64,000 bases of DNA from an uncultured Pelagibacteraceae bacterium. Lineage in GTDB: Bacteria; Pseudomonadota; Alphaproteobacteria; Pelagibacterales; Pelagibacteraceae. The first letter of the stretch is position 1; each line of letters starts with the position of its first letter. Made by a program: the position numbers and the translations under genes. Below the pieces are notes generated by a model. The model saw only the letters and a list, made by a program, of their open reading frames with translations. It was not told the origin of the DNA and searched no databases. Below, piece by piece: positions 47,175 to 56,161 of the stretch. The stretch covers positions 1 through 64,000 of the forward strand of contig CACGAV010000002.1 of the NCBI GenBank assembly GCA_902571095.1, given 5' to 3'.

Positions 47175-47756
47175 ATGAATTCGATGAATAAAAGTAAAGA
47201 ATCACCTCAAAGTTTAAATATTTCTGACTTCGAGGATAAATCGTTGTTGATCGTAGACGATGACGATCCGTTAAGACTTAGATTAGCCAGAGCAATGGAA
47301 AAGAAAGGTTTTGCCGTTAAGGACGCAAAAAACGTTGATAATGCTATAAAAATGGTCAACTCATTACCTCCAAAATTTGCCCTAGTGGATCTGAGACTAG
47401 AGGATGGAAGTGGTTTAGACGTTGTAGAGGCCATTTCAAAGGCCAGAAAGGATAGCAGAATAGTAATGTTAACTGGATACGGGAATCTACCCACTGCTGT
47501 AGCAGCAGTTAAAGCAGGGGCTATAGACTATATATCTAAGCCTGTTGATGCAGATAACGTCGAGTCCGCCCTCTTGGCAGCCCCAAACGCAAAAGCGAGC
47601 CCACCAGAAAATCCTATGTCAGCTGATAGAGTAAAATGGGAACATATACACAGGGTATTTGAGCTTTGTAATAGGAACGTTTCTGAGACTGCAAGAAGAT
47701 TGAAAATGCACAGAAGAACACTCCAAAGGATCCTATCTAAAAGATCGCCACGTTAA
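47175..47756 (+). CDS. regA: Redox response regulator RegA (PrrA/ActR type)
   Basis: RegA is the DNA-binding partner of RegB. The receiver domain (about 22-135) has the acidic pocket IVDDDDPLR, phospho-acceptor Asp72 (FALVDLRLEDGSG), MLTGYGNLPTAVAAVKAGAIDYISKP, followed by a Fis-type helix-turn-helix at the C-terminus. That helix, NVSETARRLKMHRRTLQRILSKRSPR, is nearly identical to the invariant RegA recognition helix. The frame is open back to 47019, but those codons start with TTG and do not resemble RegA. ATG 47175 (193 residues) or ATG 47184 are likely starts. Its stop codon shares TTAA with the convergent bioY. Confidence 0.94.
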   Translation: MNSMNKSKESPQSLNISDFEDKSLLIVDDDDPLRLRLARAMEKKGFAVKDAKNVDNAIKMVNSLPPKFALVDLRLEDGSGLDVVEAISKARKDSRIVMLTGYGNLPTAVAAVKAGAIDYISKPVDADNVESALLAAPNAKASPPENPMSADRVKWEHIHRVFELCNRNVSETARRLKMHRRTLQRILSKRSPR

Positions 47757-48301
47757 TTTCTTAATTTCAATATTTTTGGAACCAAAATAGCTAATAAGAG
47801 TACTTTGAAAACTTCAGCTAGTAAAAATGGTTGAGCACCAAGTTCGAATATAGGTTTTTCCCACCCTATTATAGATCCTAACCAAAGCAATCCAAATAAG
47901 TAAATAAAACTGACTGAAAAGACTAATTTTAAAAAATTCTTAAATAGATTGTTATCAAATTTAAAAAATCCAGAAAAGAAAACAGCAAATAAAAATCCAA
48001 TTAAATAACCCATCGTAGGTCCAGTAAAGTATATTAAACCTACCCCTTTTTCCGGAGTACCAGCAAAAACTGGTAATCCAGCAATTCCCTCTATTAAATA
48101 TAAAGATACTGTAAATAGGCCTAATTTCCATCCATATGCAATTCCTAAAAGTAGAACAACAAAAGTTTGCATTGTCATTGGTACTGGCCAAAAAGGTATC
48201 TTAATTTTTGCTGACAAAGCTAAAAGTACTGTTCCTAGAATAGCCAAAAACAAACTCTTTATTAAAGAAATTTCTTTTAAATTTTTAATTAGATCCATCA
48301 T
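47753..48301 (-). CDS. bioY: Biotin transporter BioY (substrate-binding membrane component)
   Basis: BioY binds biotin in the membrane and works alone or with energy-coupling factor ATPases. The 182-residue protein has six hydrophobic helices and the family motifs KIPFWPVPMTMQTFVVLLLG, GIAGLPVFAG and TGPTMGYLIGF. It probably allows uptake of scarce biotin from sea water. The gene before it on the same strand, 30 bp away, encodes an ABC ATPase of a different (export) type. Its 3' end overlaps the convergent regA by 4 bp. Confidence 0.93.
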   Translation of the reverse strand: MMDLIKNLKEISLIKSLFLAILGTVLLALSAKIKIPFWPVPMTMQTFVVLLLGIAYGWKLGLFTVSLYLIEGIAGLPVFAGTPEKGVGLIYFTGPTMGYLIGFLFAVFFSGFFKFDNNLFKNFLKLVFSVSFIYLFGLLWLGSIIGWEKPIFELGAQPFLLAEVFKVLLLAILVPKILKLRN

Positions 48302-48331
48302 TGTATTCTTACTTTTTATTTAAAGAAAAAT

Positions 48332-49258
48332 CTACTTATTTGTTACCTGAAGAAATATATCTTCTAAATCTCCATCCTCTGTTGAAATATCCTGTATTTC
48401 AGCATTATTTTTTACAACATCTATTATTTGATCAAATTTAAATTTATTTTTATCGTAGTTCGCTAGTATTTGAGATCCATTTTTAGTAAATTTTACTCCA
48501 TTAAGTTTAATTTTCTCAAATCCATTTAAATTTACCACTTTAAATTTAATAGTTTTGTTTTCAACGCGTTCTAGCAATTTTTCAGTTGTATCCAAAGCAA
48601 CAAGGTTACCTTTATTAATAATTGCAATTCTATCACACATTTCTTGAGCTTCACTTAAATTGTGTGTTGTTAAAATAATTGTAACGCCAAGTTTATTTAA
48701 CTCTTTTACATTTTTCCAAAGATTTTTTTTTAATTCAACATCTACTCCAGCACTAGGCTCATCTAAAACAAGAATCGGTGGCTGATGTACCATAGCCTTT
48801 GCAATTAAAAGTCTTCTTTTCATTCCTCCAGATAAACTCCTGGCATATGAATTAGCCTGTTTTTCTAGAGAGACCATTTTCAAAATCAAATCTGTAATCC
48901 TTTCATCTTTTTTAACTCCATATAAACCAGCTTGAAGTTCGAGCAATTTTTTAGGACTAAAAAAAGCATCAAGGTTTACTTCTTGAGGAACTATCCCTAT
49001 CGATGCTCTTACTTGTCTTGGGTTTTCATCCAGATTAAAACCCCACACATTAACTTTTCCAGAGCTTTTTTCGACAGTGCCTCCAAGAATATTTAAAAAA
49101 GTTGTCTTTCCAGCACCATTAGGACCTAAAAGCCCAAAAATTTCACCAACCTTCACTTCCAGGTTTAGTTTATTTAATGCCAAAATAGACTTCTCTTGTG
49201 TATTCTTTTTAGAATAAATTTTAATTAGATTATTTGCTGATAATGCAATTTTATTCAT
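48332..49258 (-). CDS. ABC transporter ATP-binding protein (ABC-2 / YadG-DrrA type)
   Basis: The 308-residue protein has a full ATPase domain: Walker A GPNGAGKT, Q-loop GIVPQEVNLD, signature LSGGMKRR, Walker B ILVLDEPSAGVD and the switch His in TTHNLSEAQEM. A C-terminal extension (about 230-308) is seen in ATPases of the ABC-2 export type such as YadG. No permease is next to it: bioY follows and polA is divergent. The partner may be elsewhere, or the ATPase may have another partner. Substrate unknown. Confidence 0.9.
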   Translation of the reverse strand: MNKIALSANNLIKIYSKKNTQEKSILALNKLNLEVKVGEIFGLLGPNGAGKTTFLNILGGTVEKSSGKVNVWGFNLDENPRQVRASIGIVPQEVNLDAFFSPKKLLELQAGLYGVKKDERITDLILKMVSLEKQANSYARSLSGGMKRRLLIAKAMVHQPPILVLDEPSAGVDVELKKNLWKNVKELNKLGVTIILTTHNLSEAQEMCDRIAIINKGNLVALDTTEKLLERVENKTIKFKVVNLNGFEKIKLNGVKFTKNGSQILANYDKNKFKFDQIIDVVKNNAEIQDISTEDGDLEDIFLQVTNK

Positions 49259-49262
49259 AATT

Positions 49263-49276
49263 GATATTATAATATC
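49263..49276. promoter_or_regulatory. Perfect palindrome with -10 elements on both strands
   Basis: GATATTATAATATC is a 14-bp perfect palindrome in the 45 bp between the divergent ABC ATPase gene and polA. It contains TATAAT on the plus strand (49268-49273) and TATAAT on the minus strand (49271-49266). Transcription could start both ways, with a leader of about 24 nt for polA and almost none for the ATPase gene. No strong -35 is seen on either side. Confidence 0.45.
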
Positions 49277-49284
49277 TTTAAAAA

Positions 49285-49301
49285 ATTAATGTATCATTAA
49301 T
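49285..49301. repeat. Inverted repeat directly before polA
   Basis: ATTAATG-TAT-CATTAAT is a perfect 7-bp inverted repeat with a 3-bp centre that ends 2 bp before the polA ATG. It might be an operator or reduce ribosome access; it is AT-only apart from one pair, so chance is possible. Confidence 0.45.
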
Positions 49302-49303
49302 CT

Positions 49304-52066
49304 ATGAATGAAATTAAAAAAACAGATCATTTCTATCTAGTCGATGGTTCGGGTTATATTTTTAGGGCTTATTATGCATTACCACCATTATCGAGAAAAA
49401 GTGATGGCCTTCCAACAGGAGCAGTGAGTGGATTTAGCAATATGCTTTTTAAACTATTAGAAGACTCAAGATCAGATGACTCAAAAAATAAACCTACACA
49501 CTTTGCTGTGATATTCGACTCAGCGAGAAAAAATTTTAGAAATGAGATCTATAAAGAATATAAAGCAAACAGATCTGACCCACCAGATGATCTGGCGCCG
49601 CAATTTGAATACATAAGAAAAGCTGTTGAGGCTTTTAATGTACCTTCGATTGAACAAATAAATTACGAAGCTGATGATTTGATAGCAACATACTGTAAAC
49701 AAATAATTAATCTTGGGGCAAAAGTTACAATTATTTCTTCAGACAAAGATCTAATGCAATTAGTATCTAAAGATGTGAGGCTTTTTGATCCAATGAAAAG
49801 TAAAGTAATTGAGGAGAAAGAGGTAAAAGAAAAATTTGGTGTAAAACCAAATCAAGTAATTGATGTTCAATCTTTAGCAGGAGACTCTTCCGACAATATA
49901 CCTGGGGTTCCAGGTATAGGAATTAAGACAGCAGCAGAATTAATTAATAAATATGAAAATCTTGATAATCTTTTAAAAAACGTAGAAGAAATAAAACAAA
50001 AAAAAAGAAAAGAAACCATTTTAGAAAATAAAAAGTTAGCACTTATTAGTAAAAAACTTGTAACTTTAAAAGATGATGTTCCTGTAAAAAATAAAGTTGA
50101 GGACTTTTTAATTAAAGATGTAAAAAAAGATAAACTTTACAATTTTTTAAGAGATATGGAGTTTAATAGACTTCTTAGTCAAGCGATAAGTTTTTACGGA
50201 GAATCAGATAAAAAAATAGAAAAAAAAGATTTTGGAAAAAATAAGATTAATTTAAAAAATTACGAAACCATTTATACTGAAAAGCAATTAAAAAAATGGA
50301 CTGCCGTTTTAAGTGAACAAAAATTGATTTCAGTCGATACCGAAACATCTTCCCTAAACCCCTTGGAAGCAGATTTAGTTGGTGTATCTTTTTGCTATGA
50401 AAATGGTAAAGCGTGCTATATACCGCTTAAAAATAAAAAAGAAAAATGTTTAGACCCTGCACTAGTTTTAAACGAAATCTGTAAGGTTTTAGAAGATAAA
50501 AGTATAAAAAAAATTGGTCAAAATATAAAATTTGACTACATAATTTTTAAAAGAAATAACATCAAATTAAATTCTATAGAAGATACTATGTTAGCCTCAT
50601 ATACTTTAGATGCTGGTTTGAACAGACATAATCTAGATACTTTATCCGAAATTCATCTAGGTCATAAGACAATTTCATTTAAAGATTTAGTTGGATCAGG
50701 AAAAAACAAGATTACCTTTGAAGATGTAGAATTAAAAAAAGCAACTGAGTATGCGGGCGAAGATGCTGATGTTACTTTTAGGCTTTATGAATTATTTAAG
50801 AAAAGATTGGACAAAGAAAAGCTTACTAAAATTTATGAGATTTTTGAAAAACCAATGCTGGAATTACTCGCAACAATTGAGATGAATGGTGTTAAGGTTG
50901 ATAAAAATTATTTGAAAAGACTTTCCAAAAAATTTTCAGGTAAAATAGTTAAGATTGAAAAAGAAATATATTCTATTGCAAAAAAAGAATTTAATATAGG
51001 TTCGCCAAAACAACTTGGCGAAATCATTTACAATGATTTAAAAATTGCAAATTTGAAAAAGACCAAAAAAGGTAGCCTTGCAACCAACGCCAAGATTTTG
51101 GAAGATTTAGCTCTAAAAGGTCATAAGTTTCCTAATTTAGTTTTAGATTGGAGGCAATTATCAAAATTAAAAAACACATATTCAGATGCTTTACAGGATC
51201 ACATAAATTTAAAAACTAATAGAGTGCATACTTCTTTTCTATTAGCTGCCACTAACACTGGAAGATTGGCCTCAAGCGACCCAAATTTACAAAATATACC
51301 AATAAAGACAGAGGATGGCCGAGAGATAAGAAAGGCTTTTATTGCAGAAGAAAATAATGTTTTAATATCTGCTGATTATAATCAGGTAGAGATGAGAATT
51401 TTAGCCGATCTTGCAGACGTAAAGGAATTAAAAAAAGCTTTTAAAAACAACGATGACATCCACAGTATTACTGCTAGTCAAGTATTTGAAATTCCAATTA
51501 AAAAAATAGATAAAGATTTAAGAAGAAAGGCAAAAGCAATTAATTTTGGGATTATTTATGGAATTACACAATATGGACTCGCAAAACAAATCTCAGTATC
51601 AAATAATGAAGCCCAGGATTTTATTAACTCTTATTTTAAAAAATTTCCTGAAATAAAAGAATATATGCAATCGACAATAAGATTTTGTAGAAAAAATGGA
51701 TATGTGAATAATATATTTGGCAGAAGAATTCACCTTAGGGGAATAAATGACAAAAATTTTAGTATAAGAAGCTTTCAAGAAAGAGCAGCAATTAATGCAC
51801 CGATTCAAAGTTCTGCTGCTGATATTATAAGGTTAGCTATGATAAAAATATATGATTTATTTATTTCAGGCAAAATATATGATGCAAAAATGCTTTTGCA
51901 AATACATGACGAATTAGTTTTTGAAAGTTCAAAAAATAATCAACATGCTGTTGAAAAAGTTGTTAAAAAAGCAATGGAGTCAATTTCAAGCTCAGAACAT
52001 CATATGTTTACAATTCCATTAGATGTTAACATTAAATCAGGTAATAATTGGGACGAAGCACACTAA
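49304..52066 (+). CDS. polA: DNA polymerase I
   Basis: PolA fills gaps and removes RNA primers. All three domains are present in 920 residues: 5'-3' exonuclease (about 1-290, LVDGSGYIFRAYYALPP, DKDLMQLVS, VPGIGIKTAAELI), 3'-5' exonuclease with its acidic residues kept (VDTETSSLNPLEADLVG, and GEDADVTFRLYEL), and the polymerase domain (about 520-920, NTGRLASSDPNLQNIP, SADYNQVEMRILA, RRKAKAINFGIIYG and HDELVFE). Both the proofreading and polymerase Asp residues are visible, so the enzyme is probably fully active. It is divergent from the ABC ATPase gene. Confidence 0.98.
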   Translation: MNEIKKTDHFYLVDGSGYIFRAYYALPPLSRKSDGLPTGAVSGFSNMLFKLLEDSRSDDSKNKPTHFAVIFDSARKNFRNEIYKEYKANRSDPPDDLAPQFEYIRKAVEAFNVPSIEQINYEADDLIATYCKQIINLGAKVTIISSDKDLMQLVSKDVRLFDPMKSKVIEEKEVKEKFGVKPNQVIDVQSLAGDSSDNIPGVPGIGIKTAAELINKYENLDNLLKNVEEIKQKKRKETILENKKLALISKKLVTLKDDVPVKNKVEDFLIKDVKKDKLYNFLRDMEFNRLLSQAISFYGESDKKIEKKDFGKNKINLKNYETIYTEKQLKKWTAVLSEQKLISVDTETSSLNPLEADLVGVSFCYENGKACYIPLKNKKEKCLDPALVLNEICKVLEDKSIKKIGQNIKFDYIIFKRNNIKLNSIEDTMLASYTLDAGLNRHNLDTLSEIHLGHKTISFKDLVGSGKNKITFEDVELKKATEYAGEDADVTFRLYELFKKRLDKEKLTKIYEIFEKPMLELLATIEMNGVKVDKNYLKRLSKKFSGKIVKIEKEIYSIAKKEFNIGSPKQLGEIIYNDLKIANLKKTKKGSLATNAKILEDLALKGHKFPNLVLDWRQLSKLKNTYSDALQDHINLKTNRVHTSFLLAATNTGRLASSDPNLQNIPIKTEDGREIRKAFIAEENNVLISADYNQVEMRILADLADVKELKKAFKNNDDIHSITASQVFEIPIKKIDKDLRRKAKAINFGIIYGITQYGLAKQISVSNNEAQDFINSYFKKFPEIKEYMQSTIRFCRKNGYVNNIFGRRIHLRGINDKNFSIRSFQERAAINAPIQSSAADIIRLAMIKIYDLFISGKIYDAKMLLQIHDELVFESSKNNQHAVEKVVKKAMESISSSEHHMFTIPLDVNIKSGNNWDEAH

Positions 52067-52076
52067 TGCCTAAATT

Positions 52077-52104
52077 TTGACAATTTATTTTAAACTATTA
52101 TAAA
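52077..52104 (+). promoter_or_regulatory. chvI-chvG promoter
   Basis: TTGACA (52077-52082), 16 bp spacer and TATAAA (52099-52104) form a near-consensus promoter 17 bp before the chvI ATG. The spacing and the ATTATAAAGT around the -10 are the same as in front of katG. Confidence 0.7.
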
Positions 52105-52121
52105 GTCTATAGGATACGCAC

Positions 52122-52820
52122 ATGTCAAAAACAATAGCTCTGGTAGACGATGATAGAAATATTCTAACTGGAATAAGTATGGCTTTGGAAAGAGAAGGCT
52201 TTAAGGTTCAAACCTATATTGATGGAGAAAGTGCTTTGGTGGGATTATCAAGGAATCCTCCAGATCTAGCAGTTGTAGATATTAAAATGCCAAGAATGGA
52301 TGGAGAAGAGTTATTAAAAAAAATAAGAAAAAAAATGTCTATTCCAATAATTTTTTTAACCTCAAAGGATGAAGAAGTTGACGAGTTATTAGGTTTAAAG
52401 CTAGGAGCAGATGATTTTATAAAAAAATCCGGTGGTTTTTCGATGAAGGTCTTAATTGAGAGAATTAGAGTTCAATTAAGAAAAAAAACTAATCCAAATG
52501 ATGACTCAAAAAATTTGATATCTCATGGAAAACTAAAACTTGATCCCAATCAACTCGAGTGTGAGTGGAACGGAAAGTCATTACCAGAAAAGCTTACAAC
52601 TACAGAATTTTTAATAGTCAAAGAATTAGCCCAAAGGCCAGGTGTTATAAAAGAACGAGCTCATTTAATGGATATAGCCTATAAGGAAAACACCGATATA
52701 GAAGATAGAACTATTGATAGTCATATTAAAAGAATTAGAAAAAAATTTAAAAAAGTTGATGAAAAATTCTCCTCAATAGAAACTCGTTATGGCAGTGGCT
52801 ATAGATGGAATATTAATTAA
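52122..52820 (+). CDS. chvI: Response regulator ChvI
   Basis: ChvI is the OmpR-type regulator of the ChvG-ChvI envelope-stress system of alphaproteobacteria. The 232-residue protein has a receiver domain (about 3-120) with LVDDDRNI, phospho-acceptor Asp53 ([12 protein letters not shown]) and Lys in [13 protein letters not shown], and a winged-helix DNA-binding domain (about 135-230) ending [32 protein letters not shown]. The kinase gene chvG begins at the last base of the stop codon. The [26 protein letters not shown] stretch is the form found in ChvI. Confidence 0.93.
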   Translation: MSKTIALVDDDRNILTGISMALEREGFKVQTYIDGESALVGLSRNPPDLAVVDIKMPRMDGEELLKKIRKKMSIPIIFLTSKDEEVDELLGLKLGADDFIKKSGGFSMKVLIERIRVQLRKKTNPNDDSKNLISHGKLKLDPNQLECEWNGKSLPEKLTTTEFLIVKELAQRPGVIKERAHLMDIAYKENTDIEDRTIDSHIKRIRKKFKKVDEKFSSIETRYGSGYRWNIN

Positions 52821-54355
52821 TGAAATTGGTTAAAAGTTCATCATCAATTTTAAGAAAATTTCTTATTCTAAACTTTTTCGCTTTCTTGATTTTAGGACTT
52901 TTTACTTTTTTTTATTTAATAGGAATTCAACCAAATTTGGTCAAGCAGCGCACAGAAAAACATGCTGTAATTATTAATAATACCTCAAATCATATCGAAA
53001 GGCTTAAAATTAATTTTCAGGAAGAAAGTCTAAAAAGTTTTTTGTCATCAACAAGATTTTTATTTCAAAATCTTGAAAGGGTTCAATTTTATAATTTAAA
53101 TGGTAATTTGATTGCTGATACTAATGCATTAGATCTAGACCAAGATGTTTTCAGAAAAACTGAAGAGGTTACCGAAGGTAATCTTGAAGGAGATCTCACC
53201 ACAAAAACTGAACGCGAAAGAGAAACTAAAAAAAAAATAAATGAAATTAGTTCTACAAAAGATTTAATTAAAATTAAGGAAAAAAACGAGCCTTTGGTGG
53301 ATCAAATTCAAGAAGGTGATAATTTATACATTAAAACTTTAGACGCTGTAAAAGTTGATGATAAAATTATTGGATATATATTGGTAACCGAGCAAGCAAA
53401 TGAAATATTAACAGCTGTTGAAGAAAGAAAAAACTTTATCATAAGAACTGTTTTAGCCATTGCAGTAGTTATTTTCATTTTTTTAATATTTTTAAATAAA
53501 TACATACTTACACCTATAGCAGGTTTAGTAGCATATACTGAGTCTATCAAAGCAAAAGACGAGTCCATGGGTAAAATAGAGAAATTTTTGTACAGAAGCG
53601 ACGAGCTTGGCTTATTATCAAGATCATTAAATAATATGACTAAAGATTTGCAGCAAAGGACTCAAAGAGCAGAAAATTCTTCAGCAGATTTAGCACACGA
53701 AATTAGAAATCCACTTGCTTCATTGAAAGGAGCCTCGGAACTTTTAGATAATACCACAGATAAATTTGAGAGGTCGAAATTAATAAAACTTTTGAGCCAT
53801 GATGTAGAAAGAATTGAAAGATTAATTACCGATTATTCTCAAATGCTGAAAGATGAAGCATCTTTATCAAGAGAGAAAATGAAAATCTTAGATATTGATG
53901 TACTAATTCGAAATGTGATTGATGAGTTTAATAATACAAACTCGGTTTCTGATAAAAATATAAAATTTGTAGTTAATAGAAAAAATATAAATGGCAATAA
54001 ACTTCAAACTTATGGAATTTCAAATAGGCTAGAACAAGTCTTGGCAAATTTACTTGATAATGCTGTATCTTTTAGTCCTGAAAACAGCCAAATTATAATT
54101 GATATTGAAAATAATACAGACAACATATTACTAAAAATAAAAGATAATGGACCAGGTTTTAACGAGATCAATACTGAAAAAATATTTAAAAGATTTTATA
54201 GTAATAGACCTGAAAAGTTCGGAGAACATTCTGGATTAGGTTTGAACATAGTCAAAAGTATAGTTGAGATGCACGGAGGTAAAGTAAGGGCTTTCAATCG
54301 ACCAGATGTAAAATCTGGTGCCGAAGTAGAATTGCAGCTCCCAAAAAGGGTGTGA
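52820..54355 (+). CDS. chvG: Sensor histidine kinase ChvG
   Basis: ChvG is the membrane kinase of ChvI. Two helices (about 13-36 and 207-226) flank a periplasmic domain of about 170 residues rich in charged residues at 110-160. A HAMP segment (about 228-282) and the kinase core follow: His293 in ADLAHEIRNPLASLKGASELLD, N box LDNAVSFSPENSQI, and DNGPGF, GLGLNIVKSIVEMHGG. The 511-residue length fits. Homologues are held in check in the periplasm by ExoR; no exoR is seen here. The genes after chvI-chvG in Rhizobiales, hprK and the PTS genes, are missing and ahcY follows directly. Confidence 0.93.
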   Translation: MKLVKSSSSILRKFLILNFFAFLILGLFTFFYLIGIQPNLVKQRTEKHAVIINNTSNHIERLKINFQEESLKSFLSSTRFLFQNLERVQFYNLNGNLIADTNALDLDQDVFRKTEEVTEGNLEGDLTTKTERERETKKKINEISSTKDLIKIKEKNEPLVDQIQEGDNLYIKTLDAVKVDDKIIGYILVTEQANEILTAVEERKNFIIRTVLAIAVVIFIFLIFLNKYILTPIAGLVAYTESIKAKDESMGKIEKFLYRSDELGLLSRSLNNMTKDLQQRTQRAENSSADLAHEIRNPLASLKGASELLDNTTDKFERSKLIKLLSHDVERIERLITDYSQMLKDEASLSREKMKILDIDVLIRNVIDEFNNTNSVSDKNIKFVVNRKNINGNKLQTYGISNRLEQVLANLLDNAVSFSPENSQIIIDIENNTDNILLKIKDNGPGFNEINTEKIFKRFYSNRPEKFGEHSGLGLNIVKSIVEMHGGKVRAFNRPDVKSGAEVELQLPKRV

Positions 54356-54405
54356 TACAACAACAACTTGATTGCTATAAATTTAATTGTTAGAACATTT
54401 TAATT

Positions 54406-55695
54406 ATGGAAAAAGATTATAAAGTTAAAGATATTAATCTAGCAGAATTTGGTAGAAAAGAAATTTCAATTGCAGAGTCAGAGATGCCTGGACTTATGGC
54501 ACTTCGAAAAGAATACAAAGGAAAGAAACCTTTAAAGGGTGCTAAAATATTAGGGTGTTTACACATGACAATTCAGACTGCAGTTTTAATTGAAACTTTG
54601 GTAGATCTTGGAGCAGAAGTAAGATGGTCTTCTTGTAATATTTTCTCCACGCAAGATCACGCAGCCGCAGCAATTGCTAAATCTGGGGTACCCGTATTTG
54701 CTTGGAAGGGCGAAACCGAAAAAGAATATTGGTGGTGTGTTAAGCAAACTATTGAAGGTAAAAAAGATTGGAAACCAAATATGATATTAGATGATGGTGG
54801 TGACCTTACTGGTTTAATGCATAAAGATTATAAAGAAATGTTAAAAAATATTAAAGGAGTTTCAGAAGAGACAACTACCGGAGTATTAGCTTTAAAAAAA
54901 ATGGAAGCTAACAAACAGTTACTAATACCAGCTATAAATGTTAATGACTCTGTTACCAAATCGAAATTTGACAATCTTTATGGGTGTAGAGAAAGTTTAG
55001 TTGATGGAATCAAACGAGCCACAGACGTAATGATGTCAGGAAAAGTCGCAATTGTTGCTGGGTTTGGAGATGTAGGAAAAGGTAGTGCTGCTTCTCTCAG
55101 ACAGGCTGGTGCAAGAGTTCTTATAACTGAAATAGATCCAATTTGCGCATTACAGGCAGCAATGGAAGGTTACGAAGTTGTTTTAATGGAAGAAGCAATA
55201 AAAGAAGCAGATATTGTTGTTACTGCTACTGGCAATAAAGATATCGTAACAGCAGATCATATGAGAGACATGAAGGACAGAGCAATTTTGTGCAATATAG
55301 GTCATTTTGATAATGAAATTCAAGTAGAAGCATTAAAAAATTACAAGTGGAATGAAATCAAGCCACAAGTCCACGAAATAGAGTTGCCTAGCAAAAAAAG
55401 AATAATTTTATTAGCAGAGGGAAGACTTGTAAATTTGGGTTGTGCTACAGGTCACCCAAGTTTCGTTATGAGCGCATCATTTACAAATCAAGTGATTGCA
55501 CAAATTGAATTATGGAATAATTCTGATAGATATGAAAATAAAGTTTATGTTTTACCAAAACATTTAGACGAAAAGGTTGCGATGTTACACCTTGGGAAAG
55601 TAGGTGCTAAATTAACCAAGATGTCCAAACAACAGGCAGACTATATTAGCGTAAAGCAGTCAGGACCTTACAAACCGGATACATATCGCTACTAA
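54406..55695 (+). CDS. ahcY: Adenosylhomocysteinase (SAH hydrolase)
   Basis: AhcY splits S-adenosylhomocysteine to adenosine and homocysteine, closing the methyl cycle begun by MetK. The 429-residue protein shows [30 protein letters not shown] near the N-terminus, [25 protein letters not shown] (NAD binding), [11 protein letters not shown], and the C-terminal [30 protein letters not shown] with PYKPDTYRY at the end. Being near chvI-chvG is conserved in alphaproteobacteria. A weak TATAAA occurs at 54376-54381 but no matching -35. Confidence 0.98.
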   Translation: MEKDYKVKDINLAEFGRKEISIAESEMPGLMALRKEYKGKKPLKGAKILGCLHMTIQTAVLIETLVDLGAEVRWSSCNIFSTQDHAAAAIAKSGVPVFAWKGETEKEYWWCVKQTIEGKKDWKPNMILDDGGDLTGLMHKDYKEMLKNIKGVSEETTTGVLALKKMEANKQLLIPAINVNDSVTKSKFDNLYGCRESLVDGIKRATDVMMSGKVAIVAGFGDVGKGSAASLRQAGARVLITEIDPICALQAAMEGYEVVLMEEAIKEADIVVTATGNKDIVTADHMRDMKDRAILCNIGHFDNEIQVEALKNYKWNEIKPQVHEIELPSKKRIILLAEGRLVNLGCATGHPSFVMSASFTNQVIAQIELWNNSDRYENKVYVLPKHLDEKVAMLHLGKVGAKLTKMSKQQADYISVKQSGPYKPDTYRY

Positions 55696-55705
55696 ACAGT
55701 AGCCT

Positions 55706-56161
55706 ATGCTAAAATATAAATTATCTCAGATTGGAAAGATTTCAGAAAAAGTTTTATCTAAAGTATCAAAAATAGATTGCATATTCCTTTTTGGTGAATT
55801 AGGTAGTGGAAAAACAACTTTTACAAGAAGTTTAATAAATAAACTACAGGATAAAAAAAAAGTTTCTAAAACTGAAGTTTTAAGCCCTACTTTTAATTTA
55901 CTGTACGAGTATGACATTAAATCATTTAAAGTTATGCATTATGATCTGTATAGATTAGAAAACACAAAAGATATTGATCAGTTGGGTATTCAAGAAAGTT
56001 TTAAAAATTCAATAACAATTATAGAATGGCCTGAAAAAATTAAGAAGCCGAACAAAAATAGACTAGAAATAACTTTTTATTATGAAAAGGAGTCAAGGAT
56101 CAGAAAATTGAAACTCAAGGGCTTTGGCAAATGGAAAGATTTTCAAATTAATGCAATTTAA
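55706..56161 (+). CDS. tsaE: tRNA threonylcarbamoyladenosine biosynthesis ATPase TsaE
   Basis: TsaE is the ATPase of the t6A synthesis complex (TsaB, TsaD, TsaE, with TsaC). The 151-residue protein has the P-loop GELGSGKTTFTRSLI (30-44), SPTFNLLYEYD with the conserved Thr and hydroxyl residues, and HYDLYRLENTKDIDQLGIQESF, with EWPEKI further on, which are the TsaE signatures. It lies after ahcY with a 10 bp gap, and its end overlaps amgK by 11 bp. The order tsaE-amgK-murU is conserved in alphaproteobacteria. Confidence 0.95.
   Translation: MLKYKLSQIGKISEKVLSKVSKIDCIFLFGELGSGKTTFTRSLINKLQDKKKVSKTEVLSPTFNLLYEYDIKSFKVMHYDLYRLENTKDIDQLGIQESFKNSITIIEWPEKIKKPNKNRLEITFYYEKESRIRKLKLKGFGKWKDFQINAI

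Noticed and set aside
54301-54319. Perfect hairpin ACCAGAT-gtaaa-ATCTGGT at the end of chvG
   Set aside because: It lies inside the coding region, has no T tract after it and is followed by the normal chvG end; probably chance or a weak mRNA structure.
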